Shown here in pieces: positions 12,453 through 22,275 of a DNA stretch of 64,000 nucleotides (positions are counted from its first letter, which is position 1; each line of letters opens with the position of its first letter). This DNA comes from Morchella semilibera (lineage: Eukaryota > Ascomycota > Pezizomycetes > Pezizales > Morchellaceae), in NCBI GenBank assembly GCA_009192285.1, contig CM018604.1, positions 5,055,746 through 5,119,745 on the forward strand, written 5' to 3'. The translations under genes were made by a program, and so were the position numbers. A model generated the notes under the pieces. It ran no database searches and had not been told where the DNA came from. It worked only from the letters and a program-made list of their open reading frames with translations.

Positions 12453-12720
12453 TACGCTTACATGTTGTGACCGGGTAACCCGACTCAAAGAAGAAGATGA
12501 CAATGATGATGCAAAAGGACTCGAGGAGCACCGCCTAAGCGACGAGAAGACCGATGAAGACAAGGGTGACACCGGGCAGGCACAAGCACAGGCACCGGCA
12601 AAGGCAAAGGCAGGAGCAAAGGCACAAGGGCGTAGGGCAGGGAGAGTGAGGACCAGATGGACCTCAACGAGAACTATGAGAAGTACTATGGATTTCCCCC
12701 ATCAGCAAACTCAACTTATA

Positions 12721-12857
12721 CATCAGCAAACTCAACTTAGGACTGGAGTCTCCCAACAGTCTCCCAGGTCTCCTGAGAGTCTCCTGAGACTCTTGGAGAT
12801 TTTTTGAGTCTCCTGAGGCTCAGGAGACATCAGGAAACAAATGAAGTCTTACTGATG
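12721..12857 (-). mobile_element. 137-bp MITE family, copy 3 (inside copy 2)
   Basis: 137 bp, CATCAGCAA at the left and CTGATG at the right, reverse orientation, lying within another copy of the same family. Confidence 0.7.
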
Positions 12858-13242
12858 TGACTGGAGTCTCCCAACAGTCTCTCAGGTCTCTGTCCCGGCG
12901 TCTTGGCATTGGTCCCGGGATTTGGTAGTCGAAGCGCTGATGCAACTAATGAGGAAGAGTTAAGTGAGGAGGAGGTGTTCTGAGAGGGGGTTGTCGTCAT
13001 GAGGTTCTAGGAGGTTCGATGGCGTGATAGATTTGTAATGAGAATAATAGAGATGGTGGGGAGGAATACGAGGTGTGGTAGCGATAGGTTTCTATGAGGT
13101 TCTATGGGCGAAAGTGTGAGTCATAATGAACTGGTGGGGGAGACGTGTCAAATAGCGGGGGATAGATGTTTTTCTTAGTTCTTTCTTTATTTTCTCTCTG
13201 TCTGGTCTTCCTGTTATCTCGGTACATGGAAATCTACTCCTA

Positions 13243-15327
13243 CAGGAGAAGCTCGCTATAAGAATACTGCGAGTAGGAATATACACCCTATAAGAATATA
13301 AGTTTGTGGTCCCATGAAGTAATGCATGGTAAAATAAGAATAATTCCTATAAGGAATATTCTTTCGCATTGAGGAAAGTTTGTTAGGGTATTCCTATAGG
13401 GTAGGAAGGGTTAGGGTTGTAAGAGAGGGGTAACTACTCAGCCTTACCGGTACTACTCACTCCATGCTCGCTATTCGCAACCGATCGATCATGGATAATA
13501 CAGTACAGAGAAATGCCTTCACTGATGCCGAGCGAAAGAAAATTTGTGAGTGGGTAAATACTGAGGATGGGAAAAATGGATTTCGTCCAAAATGGCAATC
13601 TATCCAAAAATGGTTTGCCGATACACACAACAATAAAATAATTTCGCAATCCACAATTAGCAAAACCCTGAAGCGATCCCATGATTTCCTAGGCCAACAG
13701 CTAGCACAACCACAGCAAAAGAAACACCGACAGCCTGACTATCCAAAATTGGATGAAGCTCTGTTTATATGGCATAAGAGTGTTCAGAAGCGGGTTCCTG
13801 TGTCAGGGTTGATTCTCAAAGAAAAGGCTGCATCCTTTTTCCCCACACTTTATCCTGGTAAGTGTTAGACATACGCTACAGGTACATATCTAACTGTTGC
13901 AGAGGAGAGTTTGCCGAGATTCTCAGATGGTTGACTTGCAGCATGGAAAACTCGGCATGGAATCAAAGAGTTTAGGTTTCACGGAGAGTCAGGGAGTGCG
14001 GAGGTAGAGATTGGACAACAAGAGATGGAGGAAACACCCTTAATCCTATCACAATATGATCTTCAAGATACGTACAACATGGATGAAACAGGTTATTTTT
14101 TTGGTATGCAGTCAGACCGATCACTTGCTACAGAACAATTGGAAGGCACCAAAAAAGACAAGCGGCGAATTACAGTTGCTCTAACCTCAAATAGTACTGG
14201 AACTGATCGTATGTCGCCATAGATAATTGGAAAAGCGGAAAATCCTCGTTGTTTTAAACATATCAATCGTTCTACTCTTGGCTGCCACTATCGGTTTAAT
14301 AAAAAAGCATGGATGAAGTCAGATCTTATGTGTGAATATCTATCTTGGTTTGATAGAAAAATGACTGGCCGGAAAGTGGTGCTTTGTTTAGATAGTTTTT
14401 CAGCTCATGAGAAGGGTGTACAGGAGATGGGTAGGGATTTAGGCCTTCGAAATACGAGAATTGTCTGGTTACCAGCAAATACCACATCCAAATGGCAACC
14501 AATGGATCAAGGCATAATCCAAACATGGAAAACACATACTCGTCGACATTTTATCCGATATCTTATCAACCAAATCGATAATTTACAGCCCAATAAAGAG
14601 CTTCCTAAGCCAAACCTTCTTCAAGCAATTCGATGGGGGGTGGAAGCATGGAATTTTGATGTTAAGCCTTCTACAATTTTTAATTGTTTTATAAAGAGTG
14701 GTATCAAATTTATTGGGCCAGCTCTACCACCGGTTGAGGATTTGGACAGTATACGGACTGAGGTTCATAATTCTATTGATTTATTGAAAAATGCGGATTT
14801 AATCAAAGAGCCAATGGATATTGACGAATTTCTTAACCCTGAACGGGAGATAATAGAGGATTCACCTGATATCCTAGAGGTAGCTTGAGACTTTATCTCT
14901 ATTTATTAAATTTTACTAATCTGTCAATAGAGTCAGATACTCGATTCCTTCCTGCCTCCAACCGTTGAGCCTGAAGAGGATAAACCAGAAAAAATACCGG
15001 AAAAAGTTAGCATAGAACAAGCCATGCAAGCGTTAGAGACACTCCACCTCTTTGAAAGCCAACAGAAAGAAGGCTCTTCTAAAACCCTTACATACTTAAC
15101 CAGATGGAAGCGAGAGATGGAAGCCAAAAAAACTCGGATTTTAGGAGATCAAGTGCAGCGCAAAATTACGTTGTTCTTTAAAACACCAGCATCTAGTAGG
15201 GGAGAACAAAGTAATTAGTGGAAGATATAACGGGTTTTTTTTTACATGTATTTTCCTGTAAGAATAAATTGTTTATAGGAATATAACATCCCGGTCCAGT
15301 CCGTATTCTTATAGCAAGCTTCTCCTG
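13243..15327 (+). mobile_element. pogo/Tigger-like DNA transposon
   Basis: 2085 bp. The terminal inverted repeats are 25 bases with one mismatch, beginning CAGGAGAAGC and ending GCTTCTCCTG (13243-13267 and 15303-15327). They are flanked by TA on both sides (13241-13242, 15328-15329). Removing the element and one TA restores the LTR sequence seen in sister copies (CTCCTATTTCTAAG), so the excision-free boundaries are certain. It carries a single transposase gene with two stops. Confidence 0.93.
13491..15218 (+). pseudogene. pogo-family transposase with CENP-B-type DNA-binding region, two in-frame stops
   Basis: Three exons (13491-13857, 13903-14879, 14931-15218), 543 codons. The N-terminal half has a CENP-B-like helix-turn-helix (FTDAERKKICEWVNTEDG, then SQSTISKTLKR) and an HTH_CENPB segment (PKLDEALFIWHKSVQKRVPV). 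The DDE domain has all three acidic positions: YNMDETGYFFG, LCLDSFSAH and QPMDQGIIQTWK (third acid Asp, as in pogo/Tigger). TGA at 13932-13934 stands where family members have Trp (SDG-W-LAAWK), and TAG at 14220-14222 interrupts the block before IIGKAENPRCFK. Otherwise the frame is open, so inactivation looks recent. The C-terminus is lysine-rich and ends KITLFFKTPAS. ATG 13464 is an alternative start. Confidence 0.9.
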
Positions 15328-16081
15328 TATTTCTAAGCCACAACTTCTCATACCCAAGACTCTATCCTCTAAAGGAAAGAGGAAACCCATAGTACCTCTC
15401 ATCATTCTCGTTGAGGTCTATCCGGTCCTCACTCTCTCTACCCTGCGCTTTTGTGCCTTTGCCCTTGCCTTTGTCTTCGCTGGTGCCTGTGCTTGTGCCC
15501 GCCCGGTGTTGCCCTTATCTTCATCGGCCTCTTTGTCGCTTAGGCTGTGCTCCTCGGGTCCTTCTGCGTCATCATTATCATCTGCTTCTTTGCGTCGGGT
15601 TATTCCGTCACAGTCTCCTGAGAGTCTCCTAAGACTCCTAGATATTTTTTGAGTCTCTTGAGGCTCAGGAGACATCAGGAGAAAAATGAAGTCTTGCTGA
15701 TATCTTTCTAGGGGACAGAGTCTTGGGTACGAGAAGCTATGGCTTAGAAATAGGAATGGATTCCTATGTACCGGGATAACAGGAAGATGAGACGAAGAGA
15801 GAAAAAAAAAAAAGAAATAAGGAAAACATCTATCTCCGCTATTTAACACCTCTCCTCCACCAGTCCACTATGACTCATACATTAGCTCATAGAAACCCAT
15901 AGAAATCCATCGCAACCACACCTCTTATTTCTCCCCACCCTCTCACCAATTTCTATTACCAATCCGTCACGCCATCGAACCTTATAGAACCTAACAACGA
16001 TAACCCCCCCTCATCTCAATCCATACTCGCTTAACCTAACTCCATCAGTCGCAATAGCACTACAACTATCAGACCATTGGG

Positions 16082-16714
16082 TGTCCCGGCGTCTTGGCAT
16101 TTGTTCCGACAGTTCGGTAGGCGATGCACGGTTGTGGCTGTTAGGGTAATATTAAGCGAAAATGGGGAGTGCGAGATGGAGGTTGTCGTCATTGGGTTCT
16201 GGGAGGTTCGATGGCGTGATGGATTGGTAATGTAGAATAGCGAAGATGGTGGGGAGGATTACGAAGTGTGGTAGTAACGGGTTTCTATGAGGTTCTATGA
16301 GCGAAAGTGTGAGTCATAGCGGACTAGTGGAGGAGGGGTGTTAAATAGCGGAGATAGATGTTTTCCTTAGTTCTTTCTTTCTTTTCTCTCTGTCTCGTCT
16401 TCCTGTTATTCTGGTACATAGGAATCTACTCCTATTTCTACGCCATAGCCTCTCGTATCAAAAACTCAGTCCTCTGACAAGAGGAAACTCATAGTACCCC
16501 TCATCGTCCTCGTTAAGATCCATTCGGTCCTCACCTTCTCTGCTCTGCGCTCTTGTGCCCTTGCTCTTGCCTTTGCCTTCGCCCATGCCTGTGCTTGTGC
16601 CTGGCCAGTATTGCCCCTGTCTTCGTCAGTCCCCTCGTCGCGTAGACTATGCTCCTCGAGTCCTTCTGCGTCATCATTGTCATCTTCTTCTTTGCGTCGG
16701 GTTACTCCGTCACA
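16082..16714 (+). mobile_element. Solo LTR fossil, 633 bp, TTGGG duplication
   Basis: TGTCCCGGCG...CCGTCACA, flanked by TTGGG at 16077-16081 and 16715-16719. Inserted 23-28 bases from the right end of the antisense LTR that begins at 12466. Looks whole as a solo LTR. Confidence 0.88.
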
Positions 16715-16742
16715 TTGGGACTGATGCCAAGACGCCGGGACA

Positions 16743-16852
16743 CCTATTTCTCTTCTCGTCCTCGTTAGGGTCCTCGTTACACTGGCTGTCCTTTTCGAGC
16801 CCCTCTGTATCATCATTGTCATCTATTACGTTACGTCTGGTTACTCTGTTAC
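16743..16852 (+). mobile_element. LTR fossil fragment (3' end, older subfamily)
   Basis: Resembles the last ~110 bases of the LTR at 11688-12452, ending TTACTCTGTTACA. Truncated on the left. Confidence 0.5.
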
Positions 16853-16984
16853 ACAAACTGAAATTGTGACTGGAGTATCTCAACAATTTCCTGGGTTTTC
16901 TGAGAGCCTCATCAGACTCTTGAATAATCTTTGAGTCTCCTGAAGCTCAGGAGATATCAGGAGATAAATCAAGTTTTGCTGATA
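16852..16984 (-). mobile_element. 137-bp MITE family, diverged copy
   Basis: Retains the middle (GTGACTGGAG... CTCCTGAAGCTCAGGAG) and right end (TTGCTGAT) of the family. The left terminus is degraded. Confidence 0.55.
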
Positions 16985-17106
16985 CAAACGAAGCTAAAGC
17001 AGGTAGAGTAAGTACTAGATAAAGTCCTCAAACAAGAATAAAAAAAAAACTATGAAATCTCCTTGATGTGAAGGTAAATTTGAGAATGAAGTAGCTATTG
17101 CTATAA

Positions 17107-17308
17107 TGTACCGGGGTCTTGGTATCGGTCCCGATACTTTGGTAGTTGTAGTGCTGTTGTAACTAATAAAGTTATGCTAAGCAAAGGTGGGATGAGATGA
17201 GCTGAGAATATCGTGATTGGATTCTACGAGATTCACTTGCAGGTAGGATTGGTAATAGGATTTGGTGAAATGATGGGAAGGAATACAAGGAGTGGTTACA
17301 TAGAGTTT
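17107..17308 (+). mobile_element. LTR fossil fragment (5' third)
   Basis: Begins TGTACCGGGGTCTTGG and follows the family consensus for ~200 bases, then is cut by an antisense copy starting at 17309. Broken. Confidence 0.6.
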
Positions 17309-17408
17309 TGTGACAGAGTAACTGGGAGGCAAGGTAGCAGAAGACAATAATGATGCAAAAAGACTTGAGGAAAACAGCTAGGACAATGAGGATACTGACA
17401 AAAATAAG

Positions 17409-18041
17409 TGTGACGGAGTAACCCAACGCAAAGAAGAAGATGACAATGATGACGTAGGAGGACCCGAGGAGCACAGCCTGAGCAACGAGGAGACCGACGA
17501 AGACAAAAGCAATGCCAGGCAGGCACAAGCACAGGCACCGGTGAAGGCAAAGGCAAGGGCAAAGGCACAGGAGCGCAGGGCAGGGAGAGTGAGGACCGGA
17601 TGCACCTCAACGAGAACGATGAGAGGTACTATGAATTTCCCCTTTTCAGAGGACAGAGTATTTGGTACGAGAAGCTATGGCTTAGGAATAGGAGTAGATT
17701 CCTATGTACCTAGATAGCAGGAAGATGAAACAGAGAGAAAAGAAGGAAAGAACCATAGAAAACATTTATCCCCGCTATTTAACACATCTCCTCCACCAGT
17801 CCGCTTTGACTCATACTTTCGCTCATGGAACCTCATAGAAACCCATCGCCACCACACCTCGTATTCCTCCCCACTATCTCCAGCTATTTACATTACCAAT
17901 TCATCACGCCATCGAACCTCCTAGAATTCAATAACGATACCTCCTCCTCAGCATACCTCCTCCTCGCTTAACAATACCCCAACAACTACAACAGAGCTTT
18001 GACTACCGAACTCTCGGGACCGATGCCAAGACGCCGGGACA
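17409..18041 (-). mobile_element. Solo LTR fossil, 633 bp
   Basis: TGTGACGGAG...CCGGGACA, whole length. The flanks ATAAG and CAAGG do not form an exact duplication, so either they have decayed or recombination took place. Confidence 0.8.
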
Positions 18042-18093
18042 CAAGGACATACTAGGCAGGCATAAGCATGGGCACCAGTGAGGGTAAAGGCAA

Positions 18094-18230
18094 CATCAGC
18101 AAGCTCAACTTGTGACTGGAGTCTCCCATCAGTCTCCCGGGTCTCCTGAGACTCTCCTGAGATTCCTGGATATTTTTTGAGTCTCCTGAGGCTCAGGAGA
18201 AATCAGGAGACAAATGAGGTCTTGCTGATG
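18094..18230 (-). mobile_element. 137-bp MITE family copy
   Basis: 137 bp, CATCAGCAAGC...TTGCTGATG, reverse orientation, AA on both sides. Confidence 0.85.
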
Positions 18231-18270
18231 AATGGCACTAGCAAAAGGCAGGAGACAGAGGAAATGAGGA

Positions 18271-19443
18271 TGTCACAGTGTCTTAGCATTGGTTTCGAGA
18301 GTCTGGTAGGCGAAGCTCTGATGTGACTAACGGAGAAATGTTGAGCGATTTAGGGATGCGATAAAGTGGAGGTGTCAGCATTAGGTTCTATAGGATTCTA
18401 TAGCGTAGTAGATTTGTAATGTAATTGAGGAAGATAGTGGGGAGGAATACAAGATGTGTTTACAATGGATTTCTATAGGTTTCTATGGATAAAGGTATCA
18501 GTCATAGCGGACTGTCGGAGGGAGGTATTAAATAGCGCGGGAAAACTTTTCTTTTAGTTTTTTCCTATTCTTTCTTCTCTGTTTCGTCTTCCTGTTATCT
18601 TGATACATAGGAATATACTCCTATTCTCAAAAGTCATAGTTCCTCGCACTCTGTGACGGAGTAACCCGACGCAAAGAAGAAGATGACAATGATGACGCAG
18701 AAGAACTCGAGGAGCACAGTCTTGGAACGAGGAGATCGACGAAGACAGAGGCAACACCGGGCAGGCACAAGCACAGGCACTGGCAAAGGCAAAGGCAAGG
18801 GCAAGGGCACAAGGGCACAGAGCAGAGAGAGTGACTCGGAGGACCAGATGGACCTCAACGAGAACGATAAGAGATGCTATGAGTTTCCCCTCATCTGAGG
18901 ATCAAGTATTTAGTACGAGAGGCTATGGCTTGGAAATAGGAGTAGATTCCTATGTACCGAGATAACAGGAAGACGAGACGAAGAGAAAAGAGAAAAAGAA
19001 CTAAAGAAAACATCTTCCCCCGCTATTTAACATATATCCTCTGCTAGTCCGCTATGACTCACCCTATCGCTCACAGAATTCCATAGAAACCCATCGCTAC
19101 CACACCTTCTATTCCTCCCCACCATCTTTACTATTTTACATTACCAATCCATCACGCCATTGAACCTCCTAGAAATCCATGACGACAACCACCCCTTCCT
19201 CGCTTAACTATTCCTAAACAACCCTAACAGCGCTTCGACTACCGAACCCTCGGGACCGATGCCAAGACGCCGGGACACACTCAAGACCTTGTCCTCCTTA
19301 GAGGAAATCTATAGTACCTCTCATCGTTCTCGTTGAGGTCTATTCGGTCCTTACACCCTTTGGCCTGCATGCTTTTGTCTTTGCCTTTGCCTTTGCCGGT
19401 ACCTGCGGTTGTCCCTACCTAGTGTTGTCACTGTCTTCGTCGA
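18271..19443 (+). mobile_element. LTR fossil split by a younger LTR
   Basis: Pieces 18271-18651 and 19283-19443 are consecutive parts of one sense-orientation LTR, separated by 18652-19277 and its duplication. The right side is then interrupted by a MITE at 19444. It appears richer in T and A than sister copies. Broken. Confidence 0.7.
18652..19277 (-). mobile_element. Solo LTR fossil, 626 bp, CACTC duplication
   Basis: TGTGACGGAG...CCGGGACA, flanked by CACTC at 18647-18651 and 19278-19282. Looks whole as a solo LTR. Confidence 0.88.
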
Positions 19444-19531
19444 CATCAGCAAGTCTTCTGAGCCTCAGGAGACTCTCAGGAGACCCAGGAGACTGTTGGG
19501 AGACTCCAATCACAAGTTGAGTTTGCTGATG
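19444..19531 (+). mobile_element. 137-bp MITE family copy, internally shortened
   Basis: 88 bp, both termini present (CATCAGCAA, TTGCTGATG), GA on both sides. Confidence 0.75.
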
Positions 19532-20268
19532 GATGTACTTATTGCGCTGGCTGTTTATCACGGCGTGCAGTGTACCTAGCGCGTTGCGGGAAGAAGGATT
19601 AGTCAAGAGTTTTCTATGGTGTTCTATGGGCTTCCATTATAGGAGTTCTATGAGTCAACGGTATATACATCAGAAAGACTTCATTTGTCCCCTGATGTCT
19701 CCTGAGCCTCATGAGACTCAAAAATTATCCAGGAGTCTCAGGAGACTCTCAGGAGACCCGGAAGACTATTGGGAGACTCCAGTCATAAGTTGAGTTTGCT
19801 GATATATGTATTTCTAATAGAAGGATTCTTTGAGGTTCTACGGGTTTCTGTAGGATGAGTCAGTGAAGAGATTCTAGGGCTATATATGGGGAGCTCTCTC
19901 GCTCGCTTGTAGAGTTTCTCTTCTTTTCCTTTCTTCTTCACGCAACCTTCTTGTTCTTTTAGTCCACCTGTACTTTAGGATCCTTCGTATCAAGACGTTC
20001 CTCAGGGGATTCCGGGAAGTCTCATAGTTCCAGTTCCTCTCTTCGCCTCGTCCTGAGTCCCTGGTGATCTTTGTAGGTCTGGCCTTGCTTCGCTTTACGT
20101 CGCTCCGCCTCGCTTCGTCCAGCTTTCTCCTGCCTTGGTTGTGTACTTTGGCTCCTTCGACTATGTCCTCGCTTCGCTCTGTAATCATGATACTGTGATA
20201 CTGTGCTTCTCGAGTCACTCTGCGTCATCATTGTTATCATCTACTTTGCGTCAGGTTACTCCGTCACA
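19532..20268 (+). mobile_element. Diverged LTR fossil (second subfamily) with a MITE
   Basis: Ends CTCCGTCACA like the main family and shares its last ~65 bases. The body differs: a CTATATATGG box near 19880, then a pyrimidine-rich stretch and CTTCGCTTTACGTCGC-type text. The left end is uncertain. A MITE sits at 19668-19804. Broken or recombined. Confidence 0.45.
19668..19804 (+). mobile_element. 137-bp MITE family copy
   Basis: 137 bp, CATCAGAAAG...TTGCTGATA, TA on both sides. Confidence 0.75.
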
Positions 20269-20727
20269 GAGGACTGGGTATGGATGGACTTCAATATGAA
20301 GAATGATTCAGAGGAATGTTATAAGCTTCCTTATTTTACCAAAGAAAGGTTTTGTAGTCTATGGCTTAGTAATAGAGATATATACCTATGTAACAAGGTA
20401 ATAGAAAAATGACATAAAGGGAAAGAAAAGAAAAGAACTAAAAAAGATATCTACATCTATTATTGAACAGTCTCCCCTACCATTCTTTCATGGATACGCT
20501 AGGTTCAGGGGTTCGGAACGATTGGCAGGACTGGAATTACTGTAAGCTAGGAGGCAGAGATGGGTCAGAATTGGTTCTATGGGTTTCTGTTACGCGAAGG
20601 TGTGAGTCTTGGTTGGGGTTATGCAAGGGTATGAGTCAGGCTTGGCTCTGGAATGGTGGGTATATAAGGGAGGTAACGCCGGCTACTCCTGTACTTTCTT
20701 TCTTTTCCTTTTCTCTTCACGCAATGT
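20269..20727. mobile_element. Mosaic of LTR fossil fragments
   Basis: The left part (20269 to about 20490) is an antisense LTR middle. The right part has a TATATAAGG box at 20660-20668 followed by a CT-rich leader like the diverged subfamily at 19532-20268. No element ends visible. Confidence 0.4.
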
Positions 20728-20768
20728 TGTCCCGATGTTTTGGCATCGGTCCCGATGGTTTGGTAGTC

Positions 20769-21401
20769 TGTGACGGAGTAACCCGACGCAAAGAAGAAGA
20801 TGACAATGATGACGCGGAGGCACTCGAGGAGCACAGTCTACTTGACGAGGGGGCTGATGAAGACAGAGGCGACACCGGGCAGGCACAAGCACAGGCACTG
20901 GCAAAGGCAAAGGCAAGAGCAAGGGCACAGGAACACAGAGCAGGGAGAGTGAGGACCGGATGGACCTCAACGAGAACGATGAGAGGTACTACGAGTTCCC
21001 TCTTGTCAGAGGATCGAGTCTTTGGTACAAGAGGCTATGGCTTAGAAATAGAAGTAGATTCCTATGTACCGAGGTAACAGGAAGACGAAACAGAGAGAAA
21101 AGAAAGAAAGAACTAAGGAAAACATCTCTCCTCGCTATTTAACACACCTCCTTCCCTGGTCCATCATGACTCACACTTTCGCTCATAGAACCTCCTAGAA
21201 ACCCGTTGCTACCACACCCTGTAATCCTCCACACCATCTCCGCTATTCTACATTACCAATCCATCACGCCATCAAACCTCCCAGAACCTAATGACGACAG
21301 CCTCCACCTCGCACTCCCCGCTCTCGCTTAATATTACCCTAACAATCACAACCGTCCATCTCCTACCGGACTGTTGGGACAAATACCAAGACGCCGGGAC
21401 A
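20769..21401 (-). mobile_element. Solo LTR fossil, 633 bp, TAGTC duplication
   Basis: TGTGACGGAG...CCGGGACA, flanked by TAGTC at 20764-20768 and 21402-21406. Inserted about 40 bases from the start of the sense LTR 20728-22275. Looks whole as a solo LTR. Confidence 0.9.
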
Positions 21402-21567
21402 TAGTCGTAGCGCTTTTGCAATAGATGAAATTATGTTAAGCGAGGATGGGGTGAGATGAGGTGAAGTTGTCGTCATTAGGTTCTATGAGGTTCGGTTGCA
21501 GGGAGGATTGGTAATAGGAATTGGCGAGATAGTGGGAAGGAATACGAAGTATGGTAGCGAGAGATTT

Positions 21568-21704
21568 CATCAGCAAGACTTCATTTGTCTCCTGGTGTCT
21601 CCTGAGTTTCAGGAGACTCAAAAAATATCTGGTGGTCTCAGGAAACTCTCAGGAGACCCCGGAGACTGTTGGGAGACTCCAGTCACAAGTTGAGTTTGCT
21701 GATG
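21568..21704 (+). mobile_element. 137-bp MITE family copy
   Basis: 137 bp, CATCAGCAAG...TTGCTGATG, TT on both sides, inside an LTR. Confidence 0.88.
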
Positions 21705-22007
21705 TTCTATGAGGTTCTATGAGCGAATGTGTGAGTCATACAGGACTGCTGGGGGAGAAGTGTTAAATAGCGGAGATGGATGTTTTTCTTAGTTCTTTCT
21801 TTCTTTTCTCTCTGTCTCGTATTCCTGTTATCTCGGTACATAGGAATATACTCCTATTCTTGAAGCCATAGTTTCTCGTTCCTAAGACCCTGTCCTCCGA
21901 AGGGGAACAACTATAGTACGTCTCATAGTTCTCGTTGAAATCCATCCGGTCCTGAATCTCTCTGCCTTGTGCTTTTGCGCCTTTGCCTTTGCCTTTGCCT
22001 TTGCCAG

Positions 22008-22144
22008 CATCAGCAAGACTTCATTTGTCTCCTGATGTCTCCTGAGCCTCAGGAGACTCAAAAAATATCCGGGGGTCTCAGGAGACTCTCAGGAGACCTG
22101 GGAGACTGTTGGGAGACTCCAGTCACAAGTTGAGTTTGCTGATG
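22008..22144 (+). mobile_element. 137-bp MITE family copy
   Basis: 137 bp, AG on both sides. The sister LTR sequence across the site (TTGCC then GGTGCCTG) shows the insertion point. Confidence 0.88.
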
Positions 22145-22275
22145 AGTGCCTGTACTTGTGCCTGCCCAGCATTGCTTCTGTCTTCGTCAGTCTCCTTGTC
22201 GCATAGGCTGTGCTCCTCGAGTCCTTCTGCATCATCATTGTCATCTTCTACTTTGCGTCAGGTTACTCCATCACA

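Larger units (their letters stand above)
12891..15612 (+). mobile_element. Solo LTR fossil with 5-bp target duplication, carrying a pogo transposon
   Basis: Starts TGTCCCGGCG and ends CCGTCACA. It is flanked by the direct 5-bp duplication GTCTC (12886-12890 and 15613-15617) made in the MITE it entered. Without the 2085-bp pogo element and its duplicated TA it is about 635 bp. The sense orientation is inferred from a TTAAATA box followed by a long pyrimidine tract. Intact flanks suggest a fairly young insertion. Confidence 0.85.
12700..15702 (-). mobile_element. 137-bp MITE family, copy 2 (outer), split by a MITE and an LTR
   Basis: Left piece 12700-12720 and 12858-12890, right piece 15613-15702, together one MITE in reverse orientation. 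It is interrupted first by another MITE (12721-12857) and then by the LTR 12891-15612. Its flanks inside the host LTR are imprecise. Confidence 0.6.
12466..16742 (-). mobile_element. Solo LTR fossil split by four levels of later insertions
   Basis: Family LTR in antisense orientation, TGTGACCGGG at the left and CCGGGACA at the right. Its own sequence is 12466-12699, about 15703-16081 and 16720-16742. The rest is inserted DNA: a MITE (with another MITE and a whole LTR inside, the latter carrying a pogo transposon) and, near its right end, another LTR (16082-16714). No matching 5-bp flanks are visible at the outer ends. Broken by insertion. It is the oldest layer of this stack. Confidence 0.75.
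17309..18270 (-). mobile_element. LTR fossil, truncated, interrupted by an LTR and a MITE
   Basis: Antisense copy starting TGTGACAGAG. Its pieces are 17309-17408, 18042-18093 and 18231-18270, separated by the whole LTR 17409-18041 and a MITE. It is cut off on the right by the LTR that begins at 18271. Confidence 0.6.
20728..22275 (+). mobile_element. LTR fossil carrying one LTR and two MITEs
   Basis: Begins TGTCCCGATG and ends CCATCACA. Its own sequence is 20728-20768, 21407-21567, 21705-22007 and 22145-22275. The rest is the LTR 20769-21401 with its duplication, plus MITEs at 21568-21704 and 22008-22144. No 5-bp duplication at its own ends. Broken by insertion. Confidence 0.8.

Noticed and set aside
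12415-21077. Recurring open frames encoding acidic/QA-KA-rich peptides (EEDDNDDAEG..., QAQAPAKAKA...) at 12415, 15418, 16466, 20463 and others
   Set aside because: They all come from the same antisense part of the LTR family, with hexamer repeats that keep frames open; they are copies of one repeat, not a gene family.
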